Shown here one piece after another: positions 50,044 through 59,700 of a stretch of DNA of 64,000 bases; position 1 is the stretch's first letter, and each line of letters opens with the position of its first letter. The stretch comes from Kordia algicida OT-1 (GTDB taxonomy: Bacteria; Bacteroidota; Bacteroidia; Flavobacteriales; Flavobacteriaceae). Both the position numbers and the translations under genes were made by a program. The stretch covers positions 3,237,397 to 3,301,396 of the forward strand of contig NZ_DS544873.1 in assembly GCF_000154725.1 (NCBI RefSeq), in the 5' to 3' direction. The notes below the pieces were generated by a model. It was given only the letters and a program-made list of their open reading frames with translations. It was not told the DNA's origin and did no database searches.

Positions 50044-50197
50044 TTTATAGCAAACTACTTCTTTGTTTTATAGTAATTTATAAAACACAACGTTCTTTGA
50101 AAAAAAATTGCATACCTAAGTAAGCACTTCTGTCTTGTGCTTGCGTGAGCGTATGTATATTTTATTGGGTAAAAACAATACCTGTGAAAATTGTTTA

Positions 50198-50223
50198 ATC
50201 CATCTGTACATTTATGTATGGAT
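50198..50223 (+). promoter_or_regulatory. hairpin in the rng leader
   Basis: ATCCAT, then TACAT TT ATGTA and TGGAT form an imperfect 10-11-bp hairpin with a 3-base bulge. It ends 15 bases before the GTG start of rng. A role in autoregulation, as for E. coli RNase E, is possible. Confidence 0.4.
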
Positions 50224-50238
50224 AAAAATTAAATCAGA

Positions 50239-51786
50239 GTGAATAAAGAATTAATTATTAGATCCAATTCCTCTGAAGTTGATTTTGCCTTGCTAAAGGA
50301 TGGAAAACTTATAGAATTACATAAGGAAGAAGATAACAATGATTTTGCAGTTGGAGACATATTTCTTGCCAAAATAAGAAAACCCGTTTCTGGACTAAAT
50401 GCAGCTTTTGTAAATGTTGGCTACGAAAAAGACGCCTTTTTACATTACCACGATTTAGGACCGCAACTTCCTTCCTTACTAAAATTTATAAAACGTGTAA
50501 GCACAGGTAAATTAAAAGATTATACATTAAAAAACTTTCCGTTTGAATCAAATATAGACAAAAATGGTAGCATTATGGATGCTGTAAAAGCCAATCAATC
50601 TATATTAGTGCAAATTGTGAAAGAGCCAATTTCGACCAAAGGTCCTAGAATTAGTTCGGAACTTTCTATTGCTGGACGATATATTGTACTTGTTCCCTTT
50701 TCGGAGCGTGTTTCTATATCTCAAAAAATAGAAAGTAAAGAAGAAAAAGACCGTTTAAAACGTTTGGTACTCAGTATCAAGCCTAAAGGTTTTGGCGTTA
50801 TTGTACGTACAGTAGCTGAAGGCAAAAAAGTAGCTGAATTGGACCAAGACTTGCAAAACTTGTTGACAAAATGGTCAACGATGTGCAAAAAATTGTATAA
50901 AGCAGAACATCCGTCGAAAGTACTAAGTGAAATGAACAAAGCGTCTTCTATATTAAGAGACATTTTTAACGAATCATTCACAGGAATTCAAGTAGATGAT
51001 GAAGATCTTTATTACGAGATTAAAGAATACGTGCAGAAAATTGCACCAAAAAAAGAGTCTATAGTAAAATTGTACCAATCAAAAGTTCCACTCTTTGAAA
51101 AATATGGAGTAGAACGACAAATTAAAACCTCTTTTGGAAAAACAGTTTCCATGAGTAAAGGCGCTTATTTAGTAATTGAGCATACCGAAGCATTACATGT
51201 TATTGATGTAAACAGTGGTAACCGTTCTAACAAAGCCAAAACACAAGAGGACACTGCATTAGAAGTCAACCTAATTGCCGCAAGAGAAATTGCTAGGCAA
51301 CTACGATTACGCGATATGGGAGGAATTATCGTAATCGACTTTATCGATATGACCAATGCAGAACACCGCAGAACTCTATTCGATCATTTGAAGACAGAAA
51401 TGAAAGATGACAGAGCGAAACATAAAATATTACCTCCTAGCAAATTTGGTTTGGTACAAATTACGCGACAAAGAGTACGACCAGAAGTAAATATTAAAAC
51501 ACGCGAGAAAAACCCAAATGGTGGCGGAAGCGAAGTAGAAGCTCCCATTGTTCTCGTAGACAAAATTACGACTGATCTAGAAAGAATTTTAGCCAAGAAA
51601 GATGGCTTCAACGGAGTTACGTTAAACACGCATCCTTTTATTGCGGCGTATCTCACAAAAGGATTTCCATCCATCCGTTTTAAGTGGTTTTTAGAACACA
51701 AAAAATGGGTAAAAATATTACCAAGAGATGCTTACACGTATCTAGAATATCGTTTTAAAGACAAAAACGATGAAATCTACAACTAA
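50239..51786 (+). CDS. rng: ribonuclease E/G-family endoribonuclease
   Basis: A 515-residue RNase G-type enzyme; it begins with GTG. The S1 RNA-binding domain spans about residues 38-125 (VGDIFLAKIRKPVSGLNAAF, NVGYEKDAFLHYHDLGPQL). The catalytic region has IDVNSGNRSNKAK and GGIIVIDFIDMTNAEHRRTL with the magnesium-binding Asp residues. It lacks the zinc-link Cys pair of E. coli RNase E, typical for this group. It processes rRNA and turns over mRNA. A terminator follows at 51790. Confidence 0.96.
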   Translation: MNKELIIRSNSSEVDFALLKDGKLIELHKEEDNNDFAVGDIFLAKIRKPVSGLNAAFVNVGYEKDAFLHYHDLGPQLPSLLKFIKRVSTGKLKDYTLKNFPFESNIDKNGSIMDAVKANQSILVQIVKEPISTKGPRISSELSIAGRYIVLVPFSERVSISQKIESKEEKDRLKRLVLSIKPKGFGVIVRTVAEGKKVAELDQDLQNLLTKWSTMCKKLYKAEHPSKVLSEMNKASSILRDIFNESFTGIQVDDEDLYYEIKEYVQKIAPKKESIVKLYQSKVPLFEKYGVERQIKTSFGKTVSMSKGAYLVIEHTEALHVIDVNSGNRSNKAKTQEDTALEVNLIAAREIARQLRLRDMGGIIVIDFIDMTNAEHRRTLFDHLKTEMKDDRAKHKILPPSKFGLVQITRQRVRPEVNIKTREKNPNGGGSEVEAPIVLVDKITTDLERILAKKDGFNGVTLNTHPFIAAYLTKGFPSIRFKWFLEHKKWVKILPRDAYTYLEYRFKDKNDEIYN

Positions 51787-51789
51787 TGA

Positions 51790-51813
51790 AAAGCGACCGT
51801 AATTGGTCGCTTT
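51790..51813 (+). terminator. terminator after rng
   Basis: AAAGCGACC and GGTCGCTTT form a 9-bp stem with a 6-base loop and a T-run. It directly follows the rng stop codon. Confidence 0.8.
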
Positions 51814-52061
51814 TTTTGTTTTAAAAGTTATGAAAAGATTGAAAACAGAGTGATTGAAAAATTATTTCAGGTTTTCTTCAAACTTCAAATAACTCAATTG
51901 CGGCAACATATCTTCTGTAGTTGCAGTAGCTATTTTTTAAATAATACATGACTTTTTGATTTTGTTCTCATTCAATAAAAAAGTTAACTCGATCAATTCA
52001 AAAGAAACAATCTGTTTTTGAAAGCTTTACGTTTGATGTATCTTTAAGAAAAAACAAAGAA

Positions 52062-52274
52062 ATGATACGAAAAGGAACAGAAGTAAAATGGAAATGGGGA
52101 AACGGTTATGCAGAAGGAAAGGTTGAAGAAACCTATACAGAATCAATCTCAAAAACAATTAACGGCACCGAAATTACCCGAAAAGGTTCAGATGATGACA
52201 AAGCACTTCTTATAAAACAAGAAGACAGCACAAGCGTTTTAAAACTTGAAAGTGAAGTTGAACGCAATGATTAA
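52062..52274 (+). CDS. DUF2945 (Tudor-like) small protein
   Basis: A 70-residue protein: KGTEVKWKWGNGYAEGKVEE, then an internal TETISKTINGTEITRKGSDD-like linker and KALLIKQEDSTSVLKLESEV. This is the DUF2945/hypervirulence-associated TUDOR fold (two beta-hairpins around W-x-W/G-N-G). The function is unknown in bacteria. A TATCTTTA element is 21 bases upstream. It precedes an unrelated hypothetical gene by 24 bases. Confidence 0.82.
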   Translation: MIRKGTEVKWKWGNGYAEGKVEETYTESISKTINGTEITRKGSDDDKALLIKQEDSTSVLKLESEVERND

Positions 52275-52298
52275 TCTACAAACTTAAAACAAGTAATT

Positions 52299-52760
52299 AT
52301 GTTTCCAAATCGCGGCATCAATATCACAGAAGAAGAATTATTTTTTGAAGCATTTCCTTTGCAAGAAACAGGCAAAGCAATGTATTGTGAATCGTTTCGA
52401 ATTCTACTCAAAAATATCAAACATATTTCTATAAGTACTCGATATGTTTTGGATAACGACGGAATTTTCATCGAAATTACAGGAAAAGATAATAAAATCT
52501 ACAAAATACCTTACACGTATAAAACGGAGGATTTTGAAGCATTTGAGAAGCATTTTGAAATTCATCCTATTTACCAAGAAGAATTAAAATTAGAATGTGG
52601 CGATTATACAGGGAAAATTAATAAAATCATTTATCCACAAGAACTATATTGGCAAGATATCCCTGAAAAGAACAGAAAACTAACACTACAAAGTATTTTT
52701 ACCATGTTTTATCCAAGTTCAATTTTGGGAAATTTTAATCGAAAATTGGATTTTAATTAA
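52299..52760 (+). CDS. hypothetical protein
   Basis: A 153-residue acidic soluble protein, no signal peptide, beginning MFPNRGINITEEELFFEAFP. It contains aromatic-rich strands (ISISTRYVLDNDGIFIEITG, KIYKIPYTYKTEDFEAFEKH) and a late LYWQDIPEKNRKLTLQSIF. I do not recognise a family. It may share the messenger with the DUF2945 gene 24 bases upstream. Confidence 0.6.
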   Translation: MFPNRGINITEEELFFEAFPLQETGKAMYCESFRILLKNIKHISISTRYVLDNDGIFIEITGKDNKIYKIPYTYKTEDFEAFEKHFEIHPIYQEELKLECGDYTGKINKIIYPQELYWQDIPEKNRKLTLQSIFTMFYPSSILGNFNRKLDFN

Positions 52761-52894
52761 AGAATATCCTAAAATCAAAGTCACTACCATTTTAGGACGA
52801 TTCACAGACTAAAAACCTGTGTTTACGCATTTTATTTTTTTTGTGAAGCCTAATTCTGTTACATTTGAGTATACGAATTACATAAGTACGACTC

Positions 52895-53755
52895 ATGAAA
52901 AAACTAATTACGCTTTTCGCCATACTCTTTATCTACAACTCTAGCTTTGCCCAAAAGGAAAACGCCAGACTTAAATTTGATAAAAAATATTATGAAGCTG
53001 TTGACAAATGGGTTGCTTTTATTGGTGATGAGGAAAATGCCAAAATTTCTGTAGGCTTTATTTACATCGATCAGCAAGCTGGTTTTACCATGAATTATGA
53101 ATGTGATATTTTGCCAACTCCAGATGGCGTAAAAAAAATAGCAACTCCTGATACTATAAACTTAAAACTCAGACTCACGCCAAATGCAGGAAAGGTAGCA
53201 ATTTTAACTCCTATACAACGCACTGCTTTAGAACTGCCAGAACAACCAGACTGGCTAAAAATTTACAAACGTGACGCCCAAAAAGTTTCCTATTTGACAC
53301 GAATAGGATATCATTACAATCATGTTGGCGCAAGTCAATTTGCCTTAAAACCTTTGTTGAAAGCTTACGAAAAAGATCCGCATTTTCAAGGTTTAGAATT
53401 TGAATTATCGTACGCATACAACGCATTGGAACAATTTGAAAAAGCCATTCCTGTATTGAAAAAAGCCATTGAAAACAATCCTGAAAATTATTATTTCTAC
53501 AGAGAATTAGGCTATTCTTATAAAAATTTAAATCGTATAGAAGACGCAGAAGCCATTTACCAAAGAGGAATTTTACTTTCTGATAATGATTTTGAGAAAA
53601 GTGAAATGGCAGTCAATATGGCACAAACTTATTTTCAATTACGCAATAGAGAAAAGTTTGATATTTGGGCAAAATTAACACGAGAATTTGCCGAAGAAGG
53701 TTCGCGATACGCTCAGTTTATTGATATTTTTGAAAGTAATTGGGATAAAAAATAA
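52895..53755 (+). CDS. exported tetratricopeptide-repeat protein
   Basis: A 286-residue protein with a signal peptide (to about residue 19, AQ-KENAR). Residues about 20-130 are a beta-type domain (KWVAFIGDEENAKISVGFIY). From about 140, three TPR units follow (YEKDPHFQGLEFELSYAYNA, KKAIENNPENYYFYRELGYS and MAVNMAQTYFQLRNREKFDI). It probably forms a periplasmic protein-protein adaptor. Its promoter has TACATTTG at 52860-52867. The following ATP-grasp gene starts 49 bases downstream. Confidence 0.75.
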   Translation: MKKLITLFAILFIYNSSFAQKENARLKFDKKYYEAVDKWVAFIGDEENAKISVGFIYIDQQAGFTMNYECDILPTPDGVKKIATPDTINLKLRLTPNAGKVAILTPIQRTALELPEQPDWLKIYKRDAQKVSYLTRIGYHYNHVGASQFALKPLLKAYEKDPHFQGLEFELSYAYNALEQFEKAIPVLKKAIENNPENYYFYRELGYSYKNLNRIEDAEAIYQRGILLSDNDFEKSEMAVNMAQTYFQLRNREKFDIWAKLTREFAEEGSRYAQFIDIFESNWDKK

Positions 53756-53804
53756 ATGCTTTTCAACATCTTCAATAGAATACACAAAACTACTTTCACT
53801 TCAC

Positions 53805-54584
53805 ATGCTTTTTTTAGTACAATCGAATATTTATTCTGATCCAGATCACAATCGTATTTTTGATGCGTTGCAGGATTTGAATATTCCTTACGAAAAAATT
53901 GAACTGAATTCAGAAACACAAGAAATTACCATACAAGCTGATCGTACAGACGTTTTCGTGTACGGTTCGGTAAAATTGGCACGACTCGCGAAAGTAAATA
54001 CACATTGGAATCCTGGATCGTTTTATGGCGGAAATCATCAATATAAAATCTATTCTAATTATTATAAAGACAATTTGCTCAACTACGATGTGGAAGTTTT
54101 TGAGTTTCAAAATGCAATTTCCTGGAAACCAAACGAACAAAAATTCATCAAACCCTATAAAGATGCTAAAATCTTTACAGGAAACGTATTTACAGAGACA
54201 AAATGGACAGATTTTGTGGCAAATTCGCTCGAAAACCCAAGAACTCCATTGCTCAATGGCAAATCGTTAATTCAGGCTTCTATCCCAAAAGAAATATACA
54301 AAGAAGCACGTTTGTGGATTGTTGGCGGACAAATTGTAGCTGCTGTGTATTATAAATTTAATGGCGATGTGATGTTTGAAGCTGAAGTTTCCTCTGAAGG
54401 AATCAATTTTGCTAAAAAAATGCTTCAAATATACGAAGTTGCCGAAGCCTTTGTAATGGATATTTGCCTGACAAATTATGGCTGGAAAATTGTAGAAATC
54501 AACTGCATCAATAGCGCCGGATTTTATCCAAACCTCAACGTACATAGTTTGATAAAAGCATTGGATATTTATTTTTCAGCGTAG
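53805..54584 (+). CDS. ATP-grasp protein (R2K clade-type)
   Basis: Start chosen at 53805 (MLFLVQSNIYSDPDHNRIFD); an earlier in-frame ATG at 53688 is inside the preceding gene. The 259-residue protein fits the ATP-grasp R2K clade family 3, with DVFVYGSVKLARLAKVN, TGNVFTETKWTDFVANSLEN and the metal/ATP segments IPKEIYKEARLWIVGGQIVA, AFVMDICLTNYGWKIVEIN and CINSAGFYPNLNV. These enzymes ligate carboxylates to amines or thiols; the substrate is unknown. Nearby genes do not suggest a RiPP role. Confidence 0.78.
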   Translation: MLFLVQSNIYSDPDHNRIFDALQDLNIPYEKIELNSETQEITIQADRTDVFVYGSVKLARLAKVNTHWNPGSFYGGNHQYKIYSNYYKDNLLNYDVEVFEFQNAISWKPNEQKFIKPYKDAKIFTGNVFTETKWTDFVANSLENPRTPLLNGKSLIQASIPKEIYKEARLWIVGGQIVAAVYYKFNGDVMFEAEVSSEGINFAKKMLQIYEVAEAFVMDICLTNYGWKIVEINCINSAGFYPNLNVHSLIKALDIYFSA

Positions 54585-54699
54585 TTTCTTCCAACAAAAA
54601 CTATTCAAATTTTTTGAGACTTTGAACATAGAAATACGTAATTCTTCGTATTTTCTTTTCAACAGATAAAATTTATTTTTATCTCGAAATTAACATACC

Positions 54700-55731
54700 A
54701 TGCAAAAACCACTTACTCCAAAAGACAAAAAGATTCTTCGAAAAAAATTGATATTCGTTGCTTTCTTTGCTGCTATTGCTATAGCTATTTTTTATATGAT
54801 TTATTCGTCTGTACTCAAAGACTTCTCAAAAAGTGACGGTTTTGGATATATACCTCTGATTATTTTTGGTGTTTTTGGATTGTTTTTTGCGGGTGTGATT
54901 GTATTTATAGCATGGAGCAACATTCAGGATATTAAAATTGGTGTTAAAAATTGTTTTGAAGGAGTTGTAGAAGATAAACGACTCAATATTAGTCAAAGTA
55001 CATCGCACGGAAGATCTACTGCTGGCGGCAGAAGAACTGGCGGAAGCAGAACAAGTACCAAGCGAGATTACTACATTACAGTAGCAGGAACAGAGCATAA
55101 TGTGGAATATCCTATGTATAGTAAGGTAAGTGTTGGCGATGAAATTTATTTTGAAATTGCTCCAAAATCAAATGCATTGTTACACTACGAAATTCTTGAA
55201 GAAGCTGTTGACGAACAGAAACATGTGCAACGCTATTCACGAAAAACATATCCAGATTCTAAGATTAGAAAAGCACCACTAACCGCAAGAGATAAAGATT
55301 TTGTAAAACGTTTTTATAATAAAAAATTACGTTCTCGATTGATTGGAATTGCATTTTTCGCTTTTCCCGTGGTAGGTTTGTTGGTAAGTAATTTGGGCGG
55401 ACTTTTGGTATTTCTGTTTCCGTTGCCACTTATTTTGATATATCGTTTATACAAACTCATTCGTTTTTATATGAATTACCAAAAGTTTGTGAGTGAAGGA
55501 CGAAAAAAATTGATTACCACACAAATAACCGACAAGCTTTTTACTACCATGTCTAGAAACGGCGCAAAAAGTCAAAAACGAGCGATTAAAACTACCTATG
55601 GTTCACTTTCGGTTTCAGAAGATATCTATCAAAAGTTACACACAGGAGACGAAATTATTTTACATGAAGCGCCGTATTTATCTCATGTAATTGGGTTTTC
55701 ATTAGATGAAGTCTATTATCCGCTGACTTAG
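54700..55731 (+). CDS. membrane protein with internal duplication
   Basis: A 343-residue protein with two halves of the same plan. Each half begins with a basic stretch (PLTPKDKKILRKKL at residue 4; PLTARDKDFVKRFYNKKLRS at about 196), followed by two membrane segments, and then a beta segment ending in GDEI-type strands (VGDEIYFEIAPKS, then TGDEIILHEAPYLS). A Ser/Thr/Gly/Arg-rich loop (about 98-120) occurs only in the first half. I do not know the family. It is monocistronic. Confidence 0.7.
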   Translation: MQKPLTPKDKKILRKKLIFVAFFAAIAIAIFYMIYSSVLKDFSKSDGFGYIPLIIFGVFGLFFAGVIVFIAWSNIQDIKIGVKNCFEGVVEDKRLNISQSTSHGRSTAGGRRTGGSRTSTKRDYYITVAGTEHNVEYPMYSKVSVGDEIYFEIAPKSNALLHYEILEEAVDEQKHVQRYSRKTYPDSKIRKAPLTARDKDFVKRFYNKKLRSRLIGIAFFAFPVVGLLVSNLGGLLVFLFPLPLILIYRLYKLIRFYMNYQKFVSEGRKKLITTQITDKLFTTMSRNGAKSQKRAIKTTYGSLSVSEDIYQKLHTGDEIILHEAPYLSHVIGFSLDEVYYPLT

Positions 55732-55912
55732 GTTTTGATAATTTTTGTAAAATAATTGTGAGATTTCGTAATAAGAAGATTTTGCTTGTTATTTTTATCT
55801 GATTTACTTCCGTAAAACAATTTAACATCAGTCTTAAATAACTTATTCAATTGATACTATTAATGAATCAAGAATATTTCTATAGCAAAATACATTTTTT
55901 ATCTGCTATTGT

Positions 55913-56104
55913 CGTTTTCTTTGCTTACCCAAAGAAAAGAAACAAAAGAAAGGGAACTTTTCCAGAGGTATTTTTAGTTTTTCTTGTAGTGAAAAACTAA
56001 AACCGCATGAATTCTTCTAAATTTTCTCCAAGGCTTCGAAAATTTTTAACGAAAAATCCCTATTATACTGCGGAAAAGAAAAGTTTCCAAATCAAATTTT
56101 TATT
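55913..56104 (+). repeat. dispersed intergenic repeat family 2, copy B
   Basis: The 192-base partner of 26364-26600, with shared blocks listed there (CTTTGCTTACCCAAAGAAAA, CTTTTCCAGAGGTATTT). It ends right at the start codon of the following gene. The preceding 180 bases (55732-55912) show no gene or structure. Confidence 0.75.
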
Positions 56105-56746
56105 ATGAAACTACTTTGTTCTTGGTCTGGCGGAAAAGATTCTTGTTATGCACTGATGCAAATGCAAGAACGACCAATAGTTTTGCTAAATGCTTTGAAT
56201 GAAAATGGTGAGATTAGTCGCTCACACGGACTTACCAAAGCCTTATTACGTGCGCAAGCTGATGCTTTAGGCGCTTCCATTCACTTTATTGCTGCAACTT
56301 GGAGTGATTATACAGAAAAGTTTATTAATAAGCTGAGAATGCTTACGAATCAGTATGAATTAACCGATGTCGTTTTTGGAGATATTGATATAGAATCACA
56401 TCGCGAATGGGAGGAAAAAGTCTGCAATGCCGCAAAAATCAACTGTAATTTACCGCTTTGGCAACAAGATCGCAGCGCATTGGTTACCGAAATGGTAGCA
56501 GCAGGAATTGTTGCGATGATTGTTTCTTGTAACGATCATTTGGGACAAGATTTTTTGGGAAGAATCATTAACAAAGAAACCATTGAATTACTTGAAGCAA
56601 AAGGTGTAGATGTTTGCGGAGAAAATGGCGAATTTCATACCGTTGTTATAGATTGTCCATTATTCAAAAATCCAATAGATGTTGTACAAGGAAAAAAGCT
56701 ACACAATGGAACTGGTTATCATTTTTTAGAATTGTCGCTTGCGTGA
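56105..56746 (+). CDS. Dph6-related ATP pyrophosphatase (diphthine--ammonia ligase-like)
   Basis: A 213-residue PP-loop ATPase: the loop SWSGGKDSCYALMQM is at residues 7-21. The later SRSHGLTKALLRAQADALGA, TDVVFGDIDIESHREWEEKV, and GENGEFHTVVIDCPLFK complete the family (the E-x-x-F-H-T-x-V signature). The eukaryotic and archaeal members amidate diphthine on elongation factor 2; bacterial ones do not have that target and their substrate is unknown. The gene starts directly after repeat family 2 copy B and its stop abuts the stop of the giant T9SS gene. Confidence 0.88.
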   Translation: MKLLCSWSGGKDSCYALMQMQERPIVLLNALNENGEISRSHGLTKALLRAQADALGASIHFIAATWSDYTEKFINKLRMLTNQYELTDVVFGDIDIESHREWEEKVCNAAKINCNLPLWQQDRSALVTEMVAAGIVAMIVSCNDHLGQDFLGRIINKETIELLEAKGVDVCGENGEFHTVVIDCPLFKNPIDVVQGKKLHNGTGYHFLELSLA

Positions 56747-59700
56747 TTATCGCGTTATTTTCTTTTTAATTTGCCCTTTTTCTGTATCAATCACAACTAC
56801 ATATACGCCTGAAGCTTGTGTACGTAAAGATATCTTCTGATTCATATCTGTAATTGTACCTATTTGTTGCCCTAACATAGAATATACTGTAACACTATTG
56901 ATGATTGTTCGTGTGCGTTGTTTGATTTCAATTTCTTTGTTATCGTTCAAATAGACTGCCAAAGCATTATCATCAAGCACTTCATCTTCCACGCTTAAAA
57001 TTGCATTGTTAATAAATTCTAATTGAAATCTGTTTGGAAAAACGCCATCTGTTGTGGTAAATGTGTAATCCGATTGTTTTAAATCGTGTGTGATATTCAA
57101 CTCTAAATCTTTTAGATATACATCGACATCAGCTGTGTTCAAAATTCCTTCTATATTATCAATACTAATTGTGATATCGCCCAAAATTCTAGCATCATAT
57201 CCTAACGGAACAATGTCTGTTTCTACAAATGTTGGTCTTCCTTGAATTCCGTATTTGTTATTCGTTGCATCGTTTGAGTAAAAACTCAAGTAGTTAGAAC
57301 CATTCAATCGGATTCCGTCGTACAATCTGTCTTTTTGCAACGTTGCATCATCCAAGAAACCTATTAACAGTTGGCTAAATGCGCCATCAGGATTTGTAAG
57401 ATTTAGCCAAATTCGATCACGTTCTTCAGTTGTTTCCGTAGTCGTTTCTGCATTTGCAGGTCTGTAAAAATTATCATTGCTATATGTGTTGCTTCGCAAG
57501 CTATTGTTAAACGTAACCGTTCCCGCAGTAATAGCTTCTATAAAGAAACCTTGCCCAGAAGCTATGAAACCAGTTGGCGCAGTACTTCCACTTGTAGAAC
57601 CTGTACCAACACCACCAACCGTATTGTACATTGCATAATCGTCTGTACTGTAATTAAATAAATCTGGTCCAGGATTTGATATTGAGACGTCATCAATATG
57701 TGTCCAAAAGTATAGCGTTCCTGAAATATTTGTGTTTAACGTGACAAAATCGTCAGCACTTATTGCTGAAGGATACGGATTTCCAACAAAATTCCAATCG
57801 TCTTCAGTATCGGTAGCATCAGCACTTAAACTTATTGGCGCTGTGATAACTCCGTTGTTTACGGCGCCACTAAATGTCACATTTTCTGTTCGCGGAAAGC
57901 TTCCTGTTGTTGGTCCCATTACGGCATATCCAACACCTGGCGTCATCGTATCTGTTGATAGAATATGTGCCCAAACATCGTCGTTATCGTCAAACTCATC
58001 ATCATCTAAATCTTCAAAATTAGATGCTACATATCTAAAAGTTCTGTCTAAACGCCATGTTCCTAAAGAAGTTCCAAATGTTGTACTTGCTATAGGCGAA
58101 GACCAATACGTATAATCGTATTGCTCAAATGAAGCTGTTGTTTTTTCAACATTAATCATTCCCGTTCCGTTTAGAGTAACAACGCCTGCATCATTTACCA
58201 TGACAAGTGAGCCTTCATGATTTATATTGATAATTCCAGTATCGTCTACCCTCAGATCATTTTCAATATCTATATAAGATCCCGCAGGAATTGTCACTGT
58301 AATACCAGCATCTACCATTAGTGAGCACACTTCTAGATCGCCGCTTACTCCAACATTGTAATTTCCCGATAATGCTACAAATCGTGATCTTTCAGGCAAT
58401 CCATTACTCCAAGAAGCACCATTCCAAGTTGTTACGGCTTCTTCATGTTCTCCTAGATATGGATTTGTTCCTGTTAAAGAATTTTCTACTTCGGCATCTG
58501 TAAATTCTACCCAATCATTCAGGTCAAAAGTTGTTGAAGGTTCAGTGGACACACAGGTGTTTCGTACAAAACATCTACGATTTCCCCAAGTTGTACCATT
58601 ACCAATAACATCTACTCTATTTGCCCAAGTAGAACTATCATTTGTGGTAGAAATAATGACCAAATCGTCACCACTGAACATACTTGCTGCAGCTGCAAAG
58701 TTAAATGTTGGATTTCCGTCATAACCAACTTCTCCTGGAGTTGCGTACGCAGGCACAGTAGCACTGTTATGTTTATAGCGTCTTACCTCATCTACTGCCA
58801 TATCGGTACTGATGAGTAGATTGTTATTTGCTGAAGGCGAACCGCCCGCAGTTGGATCAGCTGCAGTTGGATTATCAGCATCTGCATTGTTTAATATCAC
58901 AATATAATAGGTGTTTGCTGGAATCACAGCACCACTTACATTTTTTACTTCAACCCATTTATTAATTCCCGCACCTTCATAATACTGAGTAATCATGATA
59001 TCAGTAGAACCAGCACCATCATTGTCTGTAATGGTGAGTGTATGCGTAGAATTTGTTGCAATAGAAGCTGTAGTGCCACCTGAAACATTTTGTAAATTCA
59101 GAATTACGGTTTCGCTTGGTTCTACAACTGCATCATCGTTTGAAATAAATATTGTTACACATTGGTTTGCTGATGAACCTGCAGGAAATGTGAGTGTAAC
59201 AGGAAATGAGATCGCGGCTGGTGTTCCTGCGCCATCGTCGTAGTCTGTTCCGTTGGTTGCTGTGCTTGCTCCATCAAGTGCTACTTCTACCGTTGTTGCT
59301 GTGCTTCCGCTTGGATTTACAATTTCGACACAAATATCAATAAACAATCCATCTTCAGCAAGTGTTGAGGTTGTGTTTACAAATTCTACTTGTGTTGTTG
59401 CACATGGTGATGTTAAAGAGTTTGTTCCTGGCGATCCGCCATTGGTAACTTCTTGCCAATTAGTTCCTGTATCAGAATTATCTAAAGAAGCATCAATCAC
59501 GTGTAATGAGTTTCCATTACCATTAGCGCCGTCTCCTGTATTATATGTAACAGCATCTGCCGCTGTTGTTCCATCTGCGGCAAATAATGTGATTGTTTGT
59601 GTTGAGTTGGGTAAGTTATTGGAATTGTCGATACTTCCGTTGAGTCCAAAATCTGGTGTAAAGTTACATCCTGGATTGAAATTTCCATCTCCATTACTTC

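Noticed and set aside
51862-51935. A minus-strand 24-codon stretch that reads like the end of a protein (..MLPQLSYLKFEENLK)
   Set aside because: It is preceded by an in-frame stop and too short to judge. It might be a gene remnant, but no other part of the gene is visible.
53805-54584. ATP-grasp enzyme as the maturation enzyme of the GG-leader peptides
   Set aside because: It lies 18 kb from the peptide operon, next to unrelated genes, and the R2K clade is not the type known to modify such peptides.
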